This document shows, piece by piece, positions 34,893-42,957 of a DNA stretch of 64,000 bases (positions are counted from its first letter, which is position 1; every line of letters begins with the position of its first letter). Source of the DNA: Armatimonadota bacterium (GTDB lineage Bacteria > Armatimonadota > Fimbriimonadia > Fimbriimonadales > Fimbriimonadaceae). The position numbers were made by a program, and so were the translations under genes. The notes under the pieces were generated by a model that was given only the letters and a program-made list of their open reading frames with translations, was not told the origin of the DNA and made no database searches. Location: positions 62,001-126,000 of the forward strand of contig JBAXHT010000003.1 of NCBI GenBank assembly GCA_037138755.1, written 5' to 3'.

Positions 34893-34920
34893 ATCATAAC
34901 ACAAGAATACGAATTCTCAA
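34893..34920 (-). promoter_or_regulatory. Predicted lacI-amylase promoter
   Basis: On the minus strand TTGAGA (34920-34915) and TATGAT (34898-34893) are separated by 16 bp. Operator O1 fills the spacer and O2 covers the expected start site, leaving a leader of about 44 nt to the lacI start codon. Confidence 0.6.
34904..34917. promoter_or_regulatory. LacI-family operator O1
   Basis: AGAATACGAATTCT shares 12 bp with O2 in inverted orientation and has the same central CG. Its centre is 30 bp from that of O2, three helical turns. Confidence 0.65.
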
Positions 34921-34945
34921 CAACAATTTTTGTTCCGTATGCACA

Positions 34946-34984
34946 AAAAAAAACCTGAGAAGGCACTCTTCTCAGGTTTTTTGA
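34946..34984. terminator. Rho-independent terminator, probably two-way
   Basis: AACCTGAGAAG, loop GCACT, CTTCTCAGGTT, with A-run before and T-run after. It lies just after the response regulator gene (minus strand) and also shields the lacI promoter. Confidence 0.85.
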
Positions 34985-34999
34985 ATCTGGTGATATGTT

Positions 35000-35407
35000 T
35001 TAGAGATCGATTCGCTTGCTGCTTCCGCCGCCGCCATCGTTTCCGTCAAGGATTCTTTTGACAAATGTGACAAGCTCGATTGGGTTGAACGGCTTGGTGA
35101 GATACATGTCTGCACCGTAGTGGTAACCCTCAAAAACGTCCTTATCTTGCGCCTTTGCGGTGAGCATGATGACCGGAAGTGACTCAGTCTCTGGCTCACG
35201 GCGAAGCGACTTGAGAACCTCAAAGCCGTCCATGTAAGGCATCATGACGTCGAGAACAGCCATGTCTGGTTTCTCCGCCTTAACCTTTTCAAGCCCTTCT
35301 TTTCCGTCAAACGCGGTTACAACCGTGTAACCCTGTTTCTCAAGGTTGACTTGAATCAGGCGAACTATATGTCGCTCATCGTCACAAACAAGAATTTTTT
35401 TCGGCAT
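35000..35407 (-). CDS. Single-domain response regulator
   Basis: 135 residues, receiver domain only. The acidic pair Asp9/Asp10 in LVCDDE, the phosphorylation Asp53 in VLDVMMP, the Thr in IMLTAK and the Lys in LTKPFNP are all in place. There is no output domain; a short Gly-rich tail (DGGGGSS) ends the protein. Such regulators act by protein contact (CheY/PilH-like). An upstream extension to 35470 was rejected because MPKKILVCDDE is the standard start. No kinase is adjacent. Confidence 0.92.
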   Translation of the reverse strand: MPKKILVCDDERHIVRLIQVNLEKQGYTVVTAFDGKEGLEKVKAEKPDMAVLDVMMPYMDGFEVLKSLRREPETESLPVIMLTAKAQDKDVFEGYHYGADMYLTKPFNPIELVTFVKRILDGNDGGGGSSKRIDL

Positions 35408-35523
35408 CCAGATTCTCCCAGGTCGTGCCTGTTCTGCGGGTGAATCATACCACGGATTTGCCGGGTGCATCTAGCCGTTTTGGCGTTTAAGGGTCAATCG
35501 GCTCGAAAAGGTATCCTGTTCGG

Positions 35524-36273
35524 GTGAAACTTTGCCGTTTTGAACTGAAATCCGAGCCAGGAACAATTCGCTCAGGAATGGTTTACGACGGAAAAATCTA
35601 TGAAACCGACGGGACCGAGGCCATTGGAGTTCATGAGGCTGCCGATGTGCGTCCGCTTGCCCCGGTGCCGACTCCGCCTTCGATTCGGGTGTTCCGGACG
35701 GATGTTGCGGAGACCGGTTTTGTGTACGCCAACCCTGCCGCCGTGATCGGGCCAAGCATGGTGATCGAACTTCCTGATACCTCCGCCGAATATGTGGTTC
35801 GCTCCTATATTGGAGCCGTGATTGGTGGGACTGGCTACCAACTCGACGAAGACGAAGCTGAGGCAGTTCTTCTTGGTTTCACTCTTGTCAACATTCTTTC
35901 TTCAAACAGCATTCAGCAAGACGACGGGCCCTTGATCGGCCGAGCGCAGGATTTCGGAATCATGGTTGGCCCCGTGATCACGACTCCGGACGACCTCGAT
36001 GATGTGATGACCCCTACGGACAACGGAATCATGTACAAGCTTTCGGCGTCAATTAGGGTGAATGGCGATGAGAAGGGCTTCCTGAACTTCGAGGAGTTTT
36101 CGCTTTCTCTCGTCGAAGCTGTAAAGCTCGCCAGTGAAACCTGCACCGTCAAGAGTGGCGACCTTCTCTGTATCGGACCTCTATTCGAGGATTCGACCTG
36201 CGCCGTTTCAAAAGGCGACGAATTTCAATTTTCAATGGAGCGTCTTGGGATGCTCTCCACCAAACTTGGCTAA
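35524..36273 (+). CDS. Fumarylacetoacetate hydrolase family protein
   Basis: 249 residues, GTG start. The FAH-fold middle section is seen in the SAEYVVRSYIGAVIGGTGYQ, VLLGFTLVNILSS and RAQDFGIMVGPVI segments, but the metal-binding ExE motif common to the family is not clear, so activity is uncertain. First of three tightly packed plus-strand genes (3-bp gaps) with an M16 peptidase and a histidine kinase. Confidence 0.75.
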   Translation: MKLCRFELKSEPGTIRSGMVYDGKIYETDGTEAIGVHEAADVRPLAPVPTPPSIRVFRTDVAETGFVYANPAAVIGPSMVIELPDTSAEYVVRSYIGAVIGGTGYQLDEDEAEAVLLGFTLVNILSSNSIQQDDGPLIGRAQDFGIMVGPVITTPDDLDDVMTPTDNGIMYKLSASIRVNGDEKGFLNFEEFSLSLVEAVKLASETCTVKSGDLLCIGPLFEDSTCAVSKGDEFQFSMERLGMLSTKLG

Positions 36274-36276
36274 CAA

Positions 36277-37506
36277 ATGAGCGAAATCAATAAAACCACG
36301 CTGGACAACGGCGTACGAATCCTTGTCGAAAATGTCCCCTATGTCCGCTCAGCGGCCATAGGGCTCTGGTGCAAAACCGGCTCACGCCATGAGTTTGAGC
36401 ACGAAGCTGGGATTACCCACCTCATCGAGCATATGCTCTTCAAAGGAACCGAACGACGGACGGCCAAGGAGATCGCGGAGTCAATCGAGGGTCGCGGAGG
36501 GATGCTCAATGCATTTACGGACAAAGAGTCTACTTGCTATTACTGCCGAGTTCTCTCGGACGATGTCGCGAATGGCGTCGACGTACTGTCGGACATGATG
36601 CTGCACTCAAATTTTGATCCCGAGGAATTGGAGAGGGAAGAAGAAGTTGTCTGCGAGGAAATCAAAAGATCTCTTGATGAGCCGAGTGACCATGTTCACG
36701 AACTTCATCTTGGCTACCGCTGGGGTGACCACCCGCTTGGAAAGCCGATCATCGGCACCGAAGAGTCAGTTCGCTCCTTCCGGGCAACCAACATCCGGGA
36801 CTACATGGATCGGCGCTACCGTGCAGAAAACGTTGTCCTGAGCATCGCAGGAAACGTCGATGTTGAGCAGGTCAAAGAAGTTGCTGAAAAGTATCTGGGC
36901 AAAATTCAAAGTGGTGGTGAGTCGACGCAGGTCTCACGACCATCAGGTATTGCCGCCGTGAACGAAGTTAGTAAGGACACAGAGCAGGTGCACTTCTGCA
37001 TCGGAACGGATGGAATTTCAGTGTACGACGAGGAAGAAATCGCGGTGATGAGCATTCTTGATTCAGCCCTTGGCGGCTCGATGTCCAGCCGTCTCTTTCA
37101 AGAGATTCGGGAGAAACGGGGTCTCGTTTACTCTGTCGGCTCGTACGTCCTTAGTTACGGAGCGGGCGGAGCGTACACCGTTTACGGCGGAACCAGCCAG
37201 AAGAATTGGGAACTGGTGAAGGACCTTGTTCGAAAAGAATTCGATGACGTGATGGCAAATGGCCTCTCGGCAGACGAACTTGACCGAACGAAAAAATCGC
37301 TCGCTGGAAATCTCGTGTTGGCTCTTGAGGGGATGAACTCCCGTATGATGCGGCAAAGCCGAAACGAGTTGAGCTATCAGCGACAAGTGACCGTCGATGA
37401 GGCTCTCGAGCGACTGAACAAGGTGACGAACGACCAAATCGTCGCCCTTGCCAGCCGAACGTTGGGCGCTGACAAAGTGAGCATCACCGCTATCGGCCCC
37501 TTCTGA
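36277..37506 (+). CDS. M16 family zinc metallopeptidase
   Basis: 409 residues, bacterial processing-peptidase type. The inverted zinc motif HLIEH (His48, Glu51, His52, in GITHLIEHMLFKGTERR) with the distal Glu in VVCEEIKRSLDEP is complete. The second-half motif SRLFQEIREKRGLVYSVGSY is conserved, so a full two-domain enzyme. It lies 3 bp downstream of the FAH-family gene and 3 bp upstream of the kinase. Confidence 0.94.
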   Translation: MSEINKTTLDNGVRILVENVPYVRSAAIGLWCKTGSRHEFEHEAGITHLIEHMLFKGTERRTAKEIAESIEGRGGMLNAFTDKESTCYYCRVLSDDVANGVDVLSDMMLHSNFDPEELEREEEVVCEEIKRSLDEPSDHVHELHLGYRWGDHPLGKPIIGTEESVRSFRATNIRDYMDRRYRAENVVLSIAGNVDVEQVKEVAEKYLGKIQSGGESTQVSRPSGIAAVNEVSKDTEQVHFCIGTDGISVYDEEEIAVMSILDSALGGSMSSRLFQEIREKRGLVYSVGSYVLSYGAGGAYTVYGGTSQKNWELVKDLVRKEFDDVMANGLSADELDRTKKSLAGNLVLALEGMNSRMMRQSRNELSYQRQVTVDEALERLNKVTNDQIVALASRTLGADKVSITAIGPF

Positions 37507-37509
37507 CAA

Positions 37510-39108
37510 ATGGAACTAGAAGCCACTCGCGAACTGATAAGAGCCGCCGCCAATACTTGGTCGGAAGACGATCTGTTGAACGAGATGGTGCATATCGTCC
37601 AACGAGAGACGAGAGCTGATTCGTGCGATATTCTATTCCGAGACTCTCAAGATGGGCTGATTCTACGCGCGAGTACGGTTGTGCCGGAAATGGTCGGGAG
37701 GCTCAAACTCGGAAAGGGAATTGGAATCACCGGACAAGTCATTCTGCAGGGAGAGGGCGAGTATGTATCGAACCATGCGTTTAAGCATCCAAACTACGCG
37801 AAGTATCCTGGCCTGAGTGAGCACGAATCGGGCGCCGTGGCGGCAATTCCTCTGCGACACGTGACTGGACACCTTTTCGGAGTGTTGTTATTGAGGCGCC
37901 AGAAGCCCTGGCGCTTTTCGGCACCGGTTAAGAAGAAGCTCGAAGAGAGCGCGACGACTTTGGCGATGGTCTACAAGTCGTTCCGCGCCGGGTTTCAAGT
38001 CGGGGCTCAATCCAACCGACTGGGAGCTTTGAACGAGGTCACTCAGCGGATGACGAACTCGCCCTATTTGGACGAGATTCTTCAGCTGCTGGTTAACCTC
38101 ACTGCTCAACAGTTCAACTACAAGGTGTGCACAGTTCGGCTCGTTGATGAGGCAGGAAAAGAGCTCGTCCTCAAAGCCACGCAGGCTACGGTCAAGGCAT
38201 ACCAGCGCAAGCGGGCTATCCAAATCGGAGAGTCCATCGCAGGACGCGCTCTAGAAGAAGACCGACCGATCATTGTGCGCGACGTCCAGACCGACAGCGA
38301 GTACATCGGCCACGATCTGGCAGTTGAGCAGGGCCTAAGAAGCATGATCTGCGTCCCGCTCAGCATTGCCGAGAAGCCTGTTGGAGTTTTGAGCTGCTAC
38401 ACCGAGGAAGTCCGAGACTTCTCGCCCGATGAGATCAAGGCCCTCGAAACTCTGGCTCAACAGGCCGCGCTCGCCATTGAAAATGCCAAACTTCAAGTGC
38501 GCGGAACCCTGATGCAGGAAATGCACCACCGGGTCAAAAACAACCTACAACAAGTTGCATCGCTCCTACGCCTTCAACTCAGAACGGCGAACTACAAGAC
38601 ACTAGAACAAGCGCTTAACGACGTCCTTACCCGTATCCTAACGATCTCTTCAGTTCATGATCTACTGAGTCGAGAAGACCTCGACCACGTTGGCATCAAG
38701 AGTATCGCCGAGGCTCTTGTCCACCACCACCAAAGTTCTCTGCTCATGCCGAACAAAAAGATTTCCTTTCTTGTTCGTGGCGTTGACTTAAAGTTGAACA
38801 TGAACCAGGCAACTTCCGTGGCTCTTCTTTTGAACGAGCTAATCAGTAATGCTATCGAACACGGGTTTGAGATTTGCAGCGAGGGAGAGATTCACGTGAC
38901 GGTCGAAGAGAAGGACGGGAACGTTAATCTCTGGGTCAGCAATAGCGGCGACAAACTGCCCCCGGAATTCAATCCAAAGGACTCGAAGAGCCTCGGGCTT
39001 CAGATCGTCGAAAACCTATCTCGATCCATGAACGGAACTTTTTCGCTCCGTGATGTGTTAGGTTGGACGGTCAGCGAAGTCAGTTTCCCAAGACAGACCG
39101 GCGAATAG
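37510..39108 (+). CDS. GAF-GAF sensor histidine kinase (HisKA_2 type)
   Basis: 532 residues, no membrane segment, so a cytoplasmic sensor. Two GAF domains (about 20-165 and 180-325; IGITGQVILQGEGEYVSNHA, GESIAGRALEEDRPIIVRDV, YTEEVRDFSPDEIKALETLA) precede the phosphoacceptor motif MHHRVKNNLQQVASLLRLQL (His339/340) of the HisKA_2 type. The ATPase domain has LLLNELISNAIEHGF and SLGLQIVENLS. The partner regulator is not adjacent; the single-domain regulator at 35000 is a candidate only by proximity. Confidence 0.92.
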   Translation: MELEATRELIRAAANTWSEDDLLNEMVHIVQRETRADSCDILFRDSQDGLILRASTVVPEMVGRLKLGKGIGITGQVILQGEGEYVSNHAFKHPNYAKYPGLSEHESGAVAAIPLRHVTGHLFGVLLLRRQKPWRFSAPVKKKLEESATTLAMVYKSFRAGFQVGAQSNRLGALNEVTQRMTNSPYLDEILQLLVNLTAQQFNYKVCTVRLVDEAGKELVLKATQATVKAYQRKRAIQIGESIAGRALEEDRPIIVRDVQTDSEYIGHDLAVEQGLRSMICVPLSIAEKPVGVLSCYTEEVRDFSPDEIKALETLAQQAALAIENAKLQVRGTLMQEMHHRVKNNLQQVASLLRLQLRTANYKTLEQALNDVLTRILTISSVHDLLSREDLDHVGIKSIAEALVHHHQSSLLMPNKKISFLVRGVDLKLNMNQATSVALLLNELISNAIEHGFEICSEGEIHVTVEEKDGNVNLWVSNSGDKLPPEFNPKDSKSLGLQIVENLSRSMNGTFSLRDVLGWTVSEVSFPRQTGE

Positions 39109-39152
39109 CCCTGTAAGAATTACCTGGCTCTGCCATAATTGAGAGGAGAAGT

Positions 39153-39509
39153 ATGGAGTTTTTCAACCCAGAGTCCGGCGCGCCTGAGAGTGCATTGGAG
39201 GTCATGATGGTCCCACTGCTGTTCCTTGTATTCGCAATCCTTGCGTATTCCGCCTCAAATCGGTACCTGGAGAACGAGGGGAAGCGACCTAAGTGGATGC
39301 CAGTTGTCTATGTCGCCTTCGGATTGGCACTGCTTTTCGGATTTCAGAAGTACATGTTTACGCGAGAGCTTCTGTACGCGAACACCTTGACAACGGGCAA
39401 GGTGCGGTATGCGCACTACCTAGGTTTCCTTCTCCCGCTCCTGACTGGAATCGGAGTTGGCATCAGGGAGTTCTTCCGAAAGCGGGCAAACGCGGAGCGT
39501 CTTTACTAG
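39153..39509 (+). CDS. Small membrane protein of unknown function
   Basis: 118 residues with three hydrophobic segments (MVPLLFLVFAILAYSA, WMPVVYVAFGLALLFGF, GFLLPLLTGIGVGI). GAGAGGAG before the ATG is a good ribosome site. It ends 25 bp before the phenylalanine hydroxylase gene. No family recognised. Confidence 0.7.
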   Translation: MEFFNPESGAPESALEVMMVPLLFLVFAILAYSASNRYLENEGKRPKWMPVVYVAFGLALLFGFQKYMFTRELLYANTLTTGKVRYAHYLGFLLPLLTGIGVGIREFFRKRANAERLY

Positions 39510-39534
39510 GTTTCCTAGTAAACTTGCGGACACA

Positions 39535-40479
39535 ATGACAACTGCGAACGAAGAAGTTCCGGTTCAAATCGGTCTCACTACTAACGAAGCCCCGTTTATT
39601 GAAGAGCGCAAGGCGGCTGGCGAGCTCTACATCCAGCAACCGTACAATCTCTATTCGGAAGCGAACCACGAGGCTTGGGCTGCGCTCTACTCGCGAATGG
39701 CTCCGCGCTGGGAAAAGTATGCTAACCAACACTTCATGCGGGGCATCGCAAATCTGTGCCTCGATCCTCGGCGAGTCCCGAAGCTTGATGATGTTAACCA
39801 GTTTCTAAATCCCCTGACTGGGTTTAAGGCAAAGGCCGTTGCTGGCTACGTTCCAGCATTTATGTTCTTCGATTGCCTTCGCAATCGCGAGTTTCCCACC
39901 ACGATCACCATCCGGCGCGGTGACAAGCTCGACTATCTTCCGGAACCCGATATCTTCCACGACATCGCTGGTCATGTGCCAATGCACACAGACCGAGCTT
40001 TTGCCGACACGTTGGTTAGGTTCGGTGATCTGGCTCATCTCGCAGCGGAGATCGCTCAAGGAATCAAGGATCCCGAGAAGCAGGTCAGAAAGGTCGAGAG
40101 CATTATCAAAGCGATGGCCAGGTTCTTCTGGTTCACCATCGAATTCGGATTGATGAAAGAATCCGACGGGATGAAGGTGTACGGCAGCGGTTTGCTCAGC
40201 TCATATGGTGAGATCGAGCACTGTGTCGAATCGCCAGAAGTACAACGATATCCGATCCAGCTCGAATGGGTCATCAACCAGTACTTTGAAATCGACCACT
40301 ACCAACCCTTGCTGTTCTGGGTTGACAGTTTTGATCATCTCTTCTCGCTCGTTGGCGAGCTTGAGCTGTGGATGAAAGACGGCAAACTCGACAACGTCTC
40401 GCCAGGTGAGCCGCTTGTCAACGAGGCGGATTTGCGGAGCTTTATTGCCGCCGAATTCAGCTCTCAATCGGTAGACTAG
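39535..40479 (+). CDS. phhA: Phenylalanine 4-monooxygenase
   Basis: 314 residues. A biopterin-dependent aromatic amino acid hydroxylase that turns phenylalanine into tyrosine. The iron site is visible as PDIFHDIAGHVPMH (two His) and the Glu in FWFTIEFGLM. GFKAKAVAGYVPAFMFFDCL and LLSSYGEIEHC are conserved family segments. The ATG at 39535 is preferred; an upstream extension overlaps the membrane protein in another frame. No pterin-recycling gene is adjacent. Confidence 0.92.
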   Translation: MTTANEEVPVQIGLTTNEAPFIEERKAAGELYIQQPYNLYSEANHEAWAALYSRMAPRWEKYANQHFMRGIANLCLDPRRVPKLDDVNQFLNPLTGFKAKAVAGYVPAFMFFDCLRNREFPTTITIRRGDKLDYLPEPDIFHDIAGHVPMHTDRAFADTLVRFGDLAHLAAEIAQGIKDPEKQVRKVESIIKAMARFFWFTIEFGLMKESDGMKVYGSGLLSSYGEIEHCVESPEVQRYPIQLEWVINQYFEIDHYQPLLFWVDSFDHLFSLVGELELWMKDGKLDNVSPGEPLVNEADLRSFIAAEFSSQSVD

Positions 40480-40488
40480 GAGAAAGAA

Positions 40489-41751
40489 ATGCGTGTAGAA
40501 ATCTTGATGCCCGAGCTTGGTGAATCTGTCCATGAAGGAACAGTCAGCCGCTGGTTAAAACAGGTAGGCGACACCGTCAAGGAAGACGAGCCGGTAGTTG
40601 AGATCATGACCGATAAGGTCAACACCGAACTCGGTGCTCCTTCGGCGGGCGTGCTGGCCGAAATCGTTATCGGCGAAGGTGCCCCAGTCAAAGTTTTTGA
40701 AGCGATGGGCTTTATCGAGACGGATGCAGCTGCCGCTGCAAGTGCACCTGCTCCTGTAGCCAAGAAGGAAGAAGCTCCGAAAGCCGAATCGCCTGCTCCA
40801 ACGCCGGCAGAACTTGCAACTTCCAACCTTCAACCTTCAACTGAGAAGCGCTGGTACACCCCGCTCGTCCGCGCTATGGCGAAGGACAACAATGTCTCCG
40901 ACGCCCAACTCGCCACGATCACTGGCTCTGGCGAAGGCGGACGGGTTACCAAGAAGGATCTCGAGGCATTCCTTGCAGGTAGCGGCTCCAAAGCTGCTCC
41001 GGTCGCAAAGGCTCCAGAATTCAAGGCTCCGCCCACAACCGTAGCTGGGCCAGACCAAGAAGTCACCCCTCTGGCTGGAATGCGAAAGATGATCGCCGAC
41101 CACATGGTCAAGTCATCACAGGTCCCAACCGTCACCACGATCACCGAAGTCGACGTTACTCACATGGTTAACTTCCGGGATAAGAACAAGGAGACGTTCC
41201 TTGAGACCTACGGTGTCAAGCTCACCTACACTCCGTTCTTTATCAAAGCTCTCACCGAGGCTGTTGTCGAGTTCCCGCTAATGAACGCCGCCCTGATGCC
41301 TGATAACAACATTGTGAAAACCAAGGGCGTTCACATGGGCGTCGCGGTTGCGCTTGGAGCCAAAGGCGAAGGCGGCCTCATCGTCCCCGTCATCCGAGAC
41401 TGTCACTCTAAGTCGCTGATCGACATCGCTCGGGACCTGGATGTCATCGCGAAGAAGGCTCGGTCTAACTCGCTTTCCGTTGCTGATGTGCAAGGCGGAA
41501 CCTTCACGTTGACGAATCCGGGTACCTACGGTGCTCTGTTCGGAACCCCGATGATCAACGCGCCCCAGGCGGGAATCTTGGGCGTTTACGCGATCAAGAA
41601 GACCCCGGTCATTGTCGACGACATGATTGCCATCCGCTCTATCATGCACCTGGTTCTGACATACGATCACCGGCTGATTGACGGCATGCTGGCCGGAGCT
41701 TTCTTGGCTTCCGTTCGCGATAAGCTTGCGAAGTTCGATTTCTTTAAGTAA
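40489..41751 (+). CDS. 2-oxoacid dehydrogenase E2 subunit (dihydrolipoyl acyltransferase)
   Basis: 420 residues. Domain order: lipoyl domain (Lys43 in IMTDKVNTE), Ala/Pro-rich linker, peripheral subunit-binding domain (TPLVRAMAKDNNVSDAQLAT, GEGGRVTKKDLE), second linker, and acyltransferase domain ending in YDHRLIDGMLAGAFL with the catalytic His and Asp. Strong ribosome site AGGAGAAAGAA before the ATG. Which 2-oxoacid is used (pyruvate, 2-oxoglutarate or branched-chain) cannot be said because E1 and E3 are absent. The first linker contains heptanucleotide repeats. Confidence 0.93.
   Translation: MRVEILMPELGESVHEGTVSRWLKQVGDTVKEDEPVVEIMTDKVNTELGAPSAGVLAEIVIGEGAPVKVFEAMGFIETDAAAAASAPAPVAKKEEAPKAESPAPTPAELATSNLQPSTEKRWYTPLVRAMAKDNNVSDAQLATITGSGEGGRVTKKDLEAFLAGSGSKAAPVAKAPEFKAPPTTVAGPDQEVTPLAGMRKMIADHMVKSSQVPTVTTITEVDVTHMVNFRDKNKETFLETYGVKLTYTPFFIKALTEAVVEFPLMNAALMPDNNIVKTKGVHMGVAVALGAKGEGGLIVPVIRDCHSKSLIDIARDLDVIAKKARSNSLSVADVQGGTFTLTNPGTYGALFGTPMINAPQAGILGVYAIKKTPVIVDDMIAIRSIMHLVLTYDHRLIDGMLAGAFLASVRDKLAKFDFFK
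40814..40841. repeat. Heptanucleotide tandem repeat inside the E2 gene
   Basis: Four units: TTGCAAC, TTCCAAC, CTTCAAC, CTTCAAC. They encode ATSNLQPST in the flexible linker. The reverse complement resembles the GTTGGAA family in nrdJ. Confidence 0.75.
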
Positions 41752-41919
41752 CCAGCCAACAACTCCCCACTCGATGGGGAAGGGTCCGCTCAAAGGTTGC
41801 CTCAACGGCAAGCTTTGAGTGGAGGATGTGACTCAGGTCGAACCGGTGGGTCCGTTCTTGTTTCCTACAAGCCGCCGTTTTCGAGGATTGTTGTACCGTT
41901 TGAGCGAAGCCTGAACGGC

Positions 41920-41944
41920 GAGAACTGCGACGCGTTTTGGTGGG
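41920..41944 (+). repeat. 25-bp direct repeat, first copy
   Basis: GAGAACTGCGACGCGTTTTG followed by GTGGG. The second copy at 42043 differs at two positions. Confidence 0.8.
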
Positions 41945-42042
41945 GACACCGGGTTCAAATGGGGTCTCATTTCTCGATTCTGGTGGGGACAAGTGGGGAC
42001 AGCAATTTGGCCTCGGTCATTGGCTTACAGCAATTAGCGGAA

Positions 42043-42067
42043 GAGAACTGCGACGCCTTTTGATGGG
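42043..42067 (+). repeat. 25-bp direct repeat, second copy
   Basis: GAGAACTGCGACGCCTTTTG followed by ATGGG, 123 bp downstream of the first copy. Confidence 0.8.
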
Positions 42068-42127
42068 TAGTAAGGTTCAACGCGGTACGTGTTTGTGGAG
42101 AAAGGTCGGTAGGGGTGGGTAGGAGTG

Positions 42128-42154
42128 CTGGGAGTTGGGAGTTGGGAGTTGGGA
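42128..42154. repeat. Heptanucleotide tandem repeat, intergenic
   Basis: Three perfect GTTGGGA units and a partial one before them, a close variant of the GTTGGAA array in nrdJ. Confidence 0.85.
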
Positions 42155-42618
42155 GTGAGGCTTCTTCATCGCATTGCTTGAACAACAGTGGGGCAGTTGA
42201 GATACCCGGACTTGATCGGGATACTCCGTGCGCGGTCTGCAGAATTTGATCTTCTACATATAGGCGAAGAAGTCGAGGGTTTGTCAACCTGCGATTTGCT
42301 TTGGGGCGATCATTTTGATCGCGCCGGTTCCCACCCACCACGGCCCCGTTTGGCTGGTGCTTCGAATTTGGTGGCTTGTCTGGGAGTACGGGCTCGCTAC
42401 GCTCGGTGGACCTTTGGGAGGGCGGGTTTTGCTCTATTTTGTTGGTGGGCAGGTTGGGGGGCTCCCAGGTGATTTCGGCTTGGTTTATCCCGAAGTCTCG
42501 TGACCGTGAGCTGGTAAAAATGTTCTTAGGCAGGCAAAATTTGAAAGACGGGTAGATGAAGACTACTTCTGAGGATGGTGCTAAGACAGTCTCCTTCCTC
42601 CTGTATCCCCTGTCCTGA

Positions 42619-42922
42619 TTGTCCCCCTCAGAGTCCGAGGAATTACTGGCGAACGCCCTCGGACAAGCAAGGGAAGCCGCACGAAGTTTGGCGAGAAGTG
42701 AGATTCCGAAAACGCTAAGGGCGGTTGATTCCAGAACGATCGCGAGCCTTGAAAATGCGGGACAATGGGTCATTCTCCGAGTCGGAAATCGAGGGTCACC
42801 GGAAGCACTACGAGATAAAATTGCGAATGTCTGGCTACGACGAAGCAACGATCTCGAAGGTGACTCGTTCGACGAAGCTGAACGGATACATCCTTGCTTG
42901 GCATGATGCTAAAGCCGCCTAA
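42619..42922 (+). pseudogene. Possible frameshifted gene remnant
   Basis: Two overlapping frames look protein-like in succession. The first (SEELLANALGQAREAARSLA, TIASLENAG) gives helices up to about 42770. The second frame then continues with HRKHYEIKLRMSGYDEATIS and TKLNGYILAWHDAKAA to a stop at 42922. A single frameshift would join them into a protein of about 100 residues. No family recognised. Confidence 0.3.
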
Positions 42923-42957
42923 AAGCGGGTTATGGCATCATAAGTTAGAGCCGCGTG

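Larger units (their letters stand above)
41752..42957. other. Gene-poor, probably decayed region
   Basis: 1.2 kb without a convincing gene. It begins with a hairpin after the E2 gene (CTCAAAG...CTTTGAG, 41789-41819, no T-run). It also holds a 25-bp direct repeat, a heptamer array at 42128-42154, and a possible gene remnant at 42619-42922. A long minus-strand frame (41967-42848) has a composition unlike a protein and is not taken as a gene. Confidence 0.5.

Noticed and set aside
42188-42503. Two short plus-strand frames in the decayed region
   Set aside because: Trp/Gly-rich translations without homology features, overlapping in two frames at once.
41967-42848. Minus-strand reading frame of 293 codons
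   Set aside because: Its translation is Ser/Pro/Arg-rich without fold-like pattern and runs through the heptamer array and direct repeats. A chance frame.
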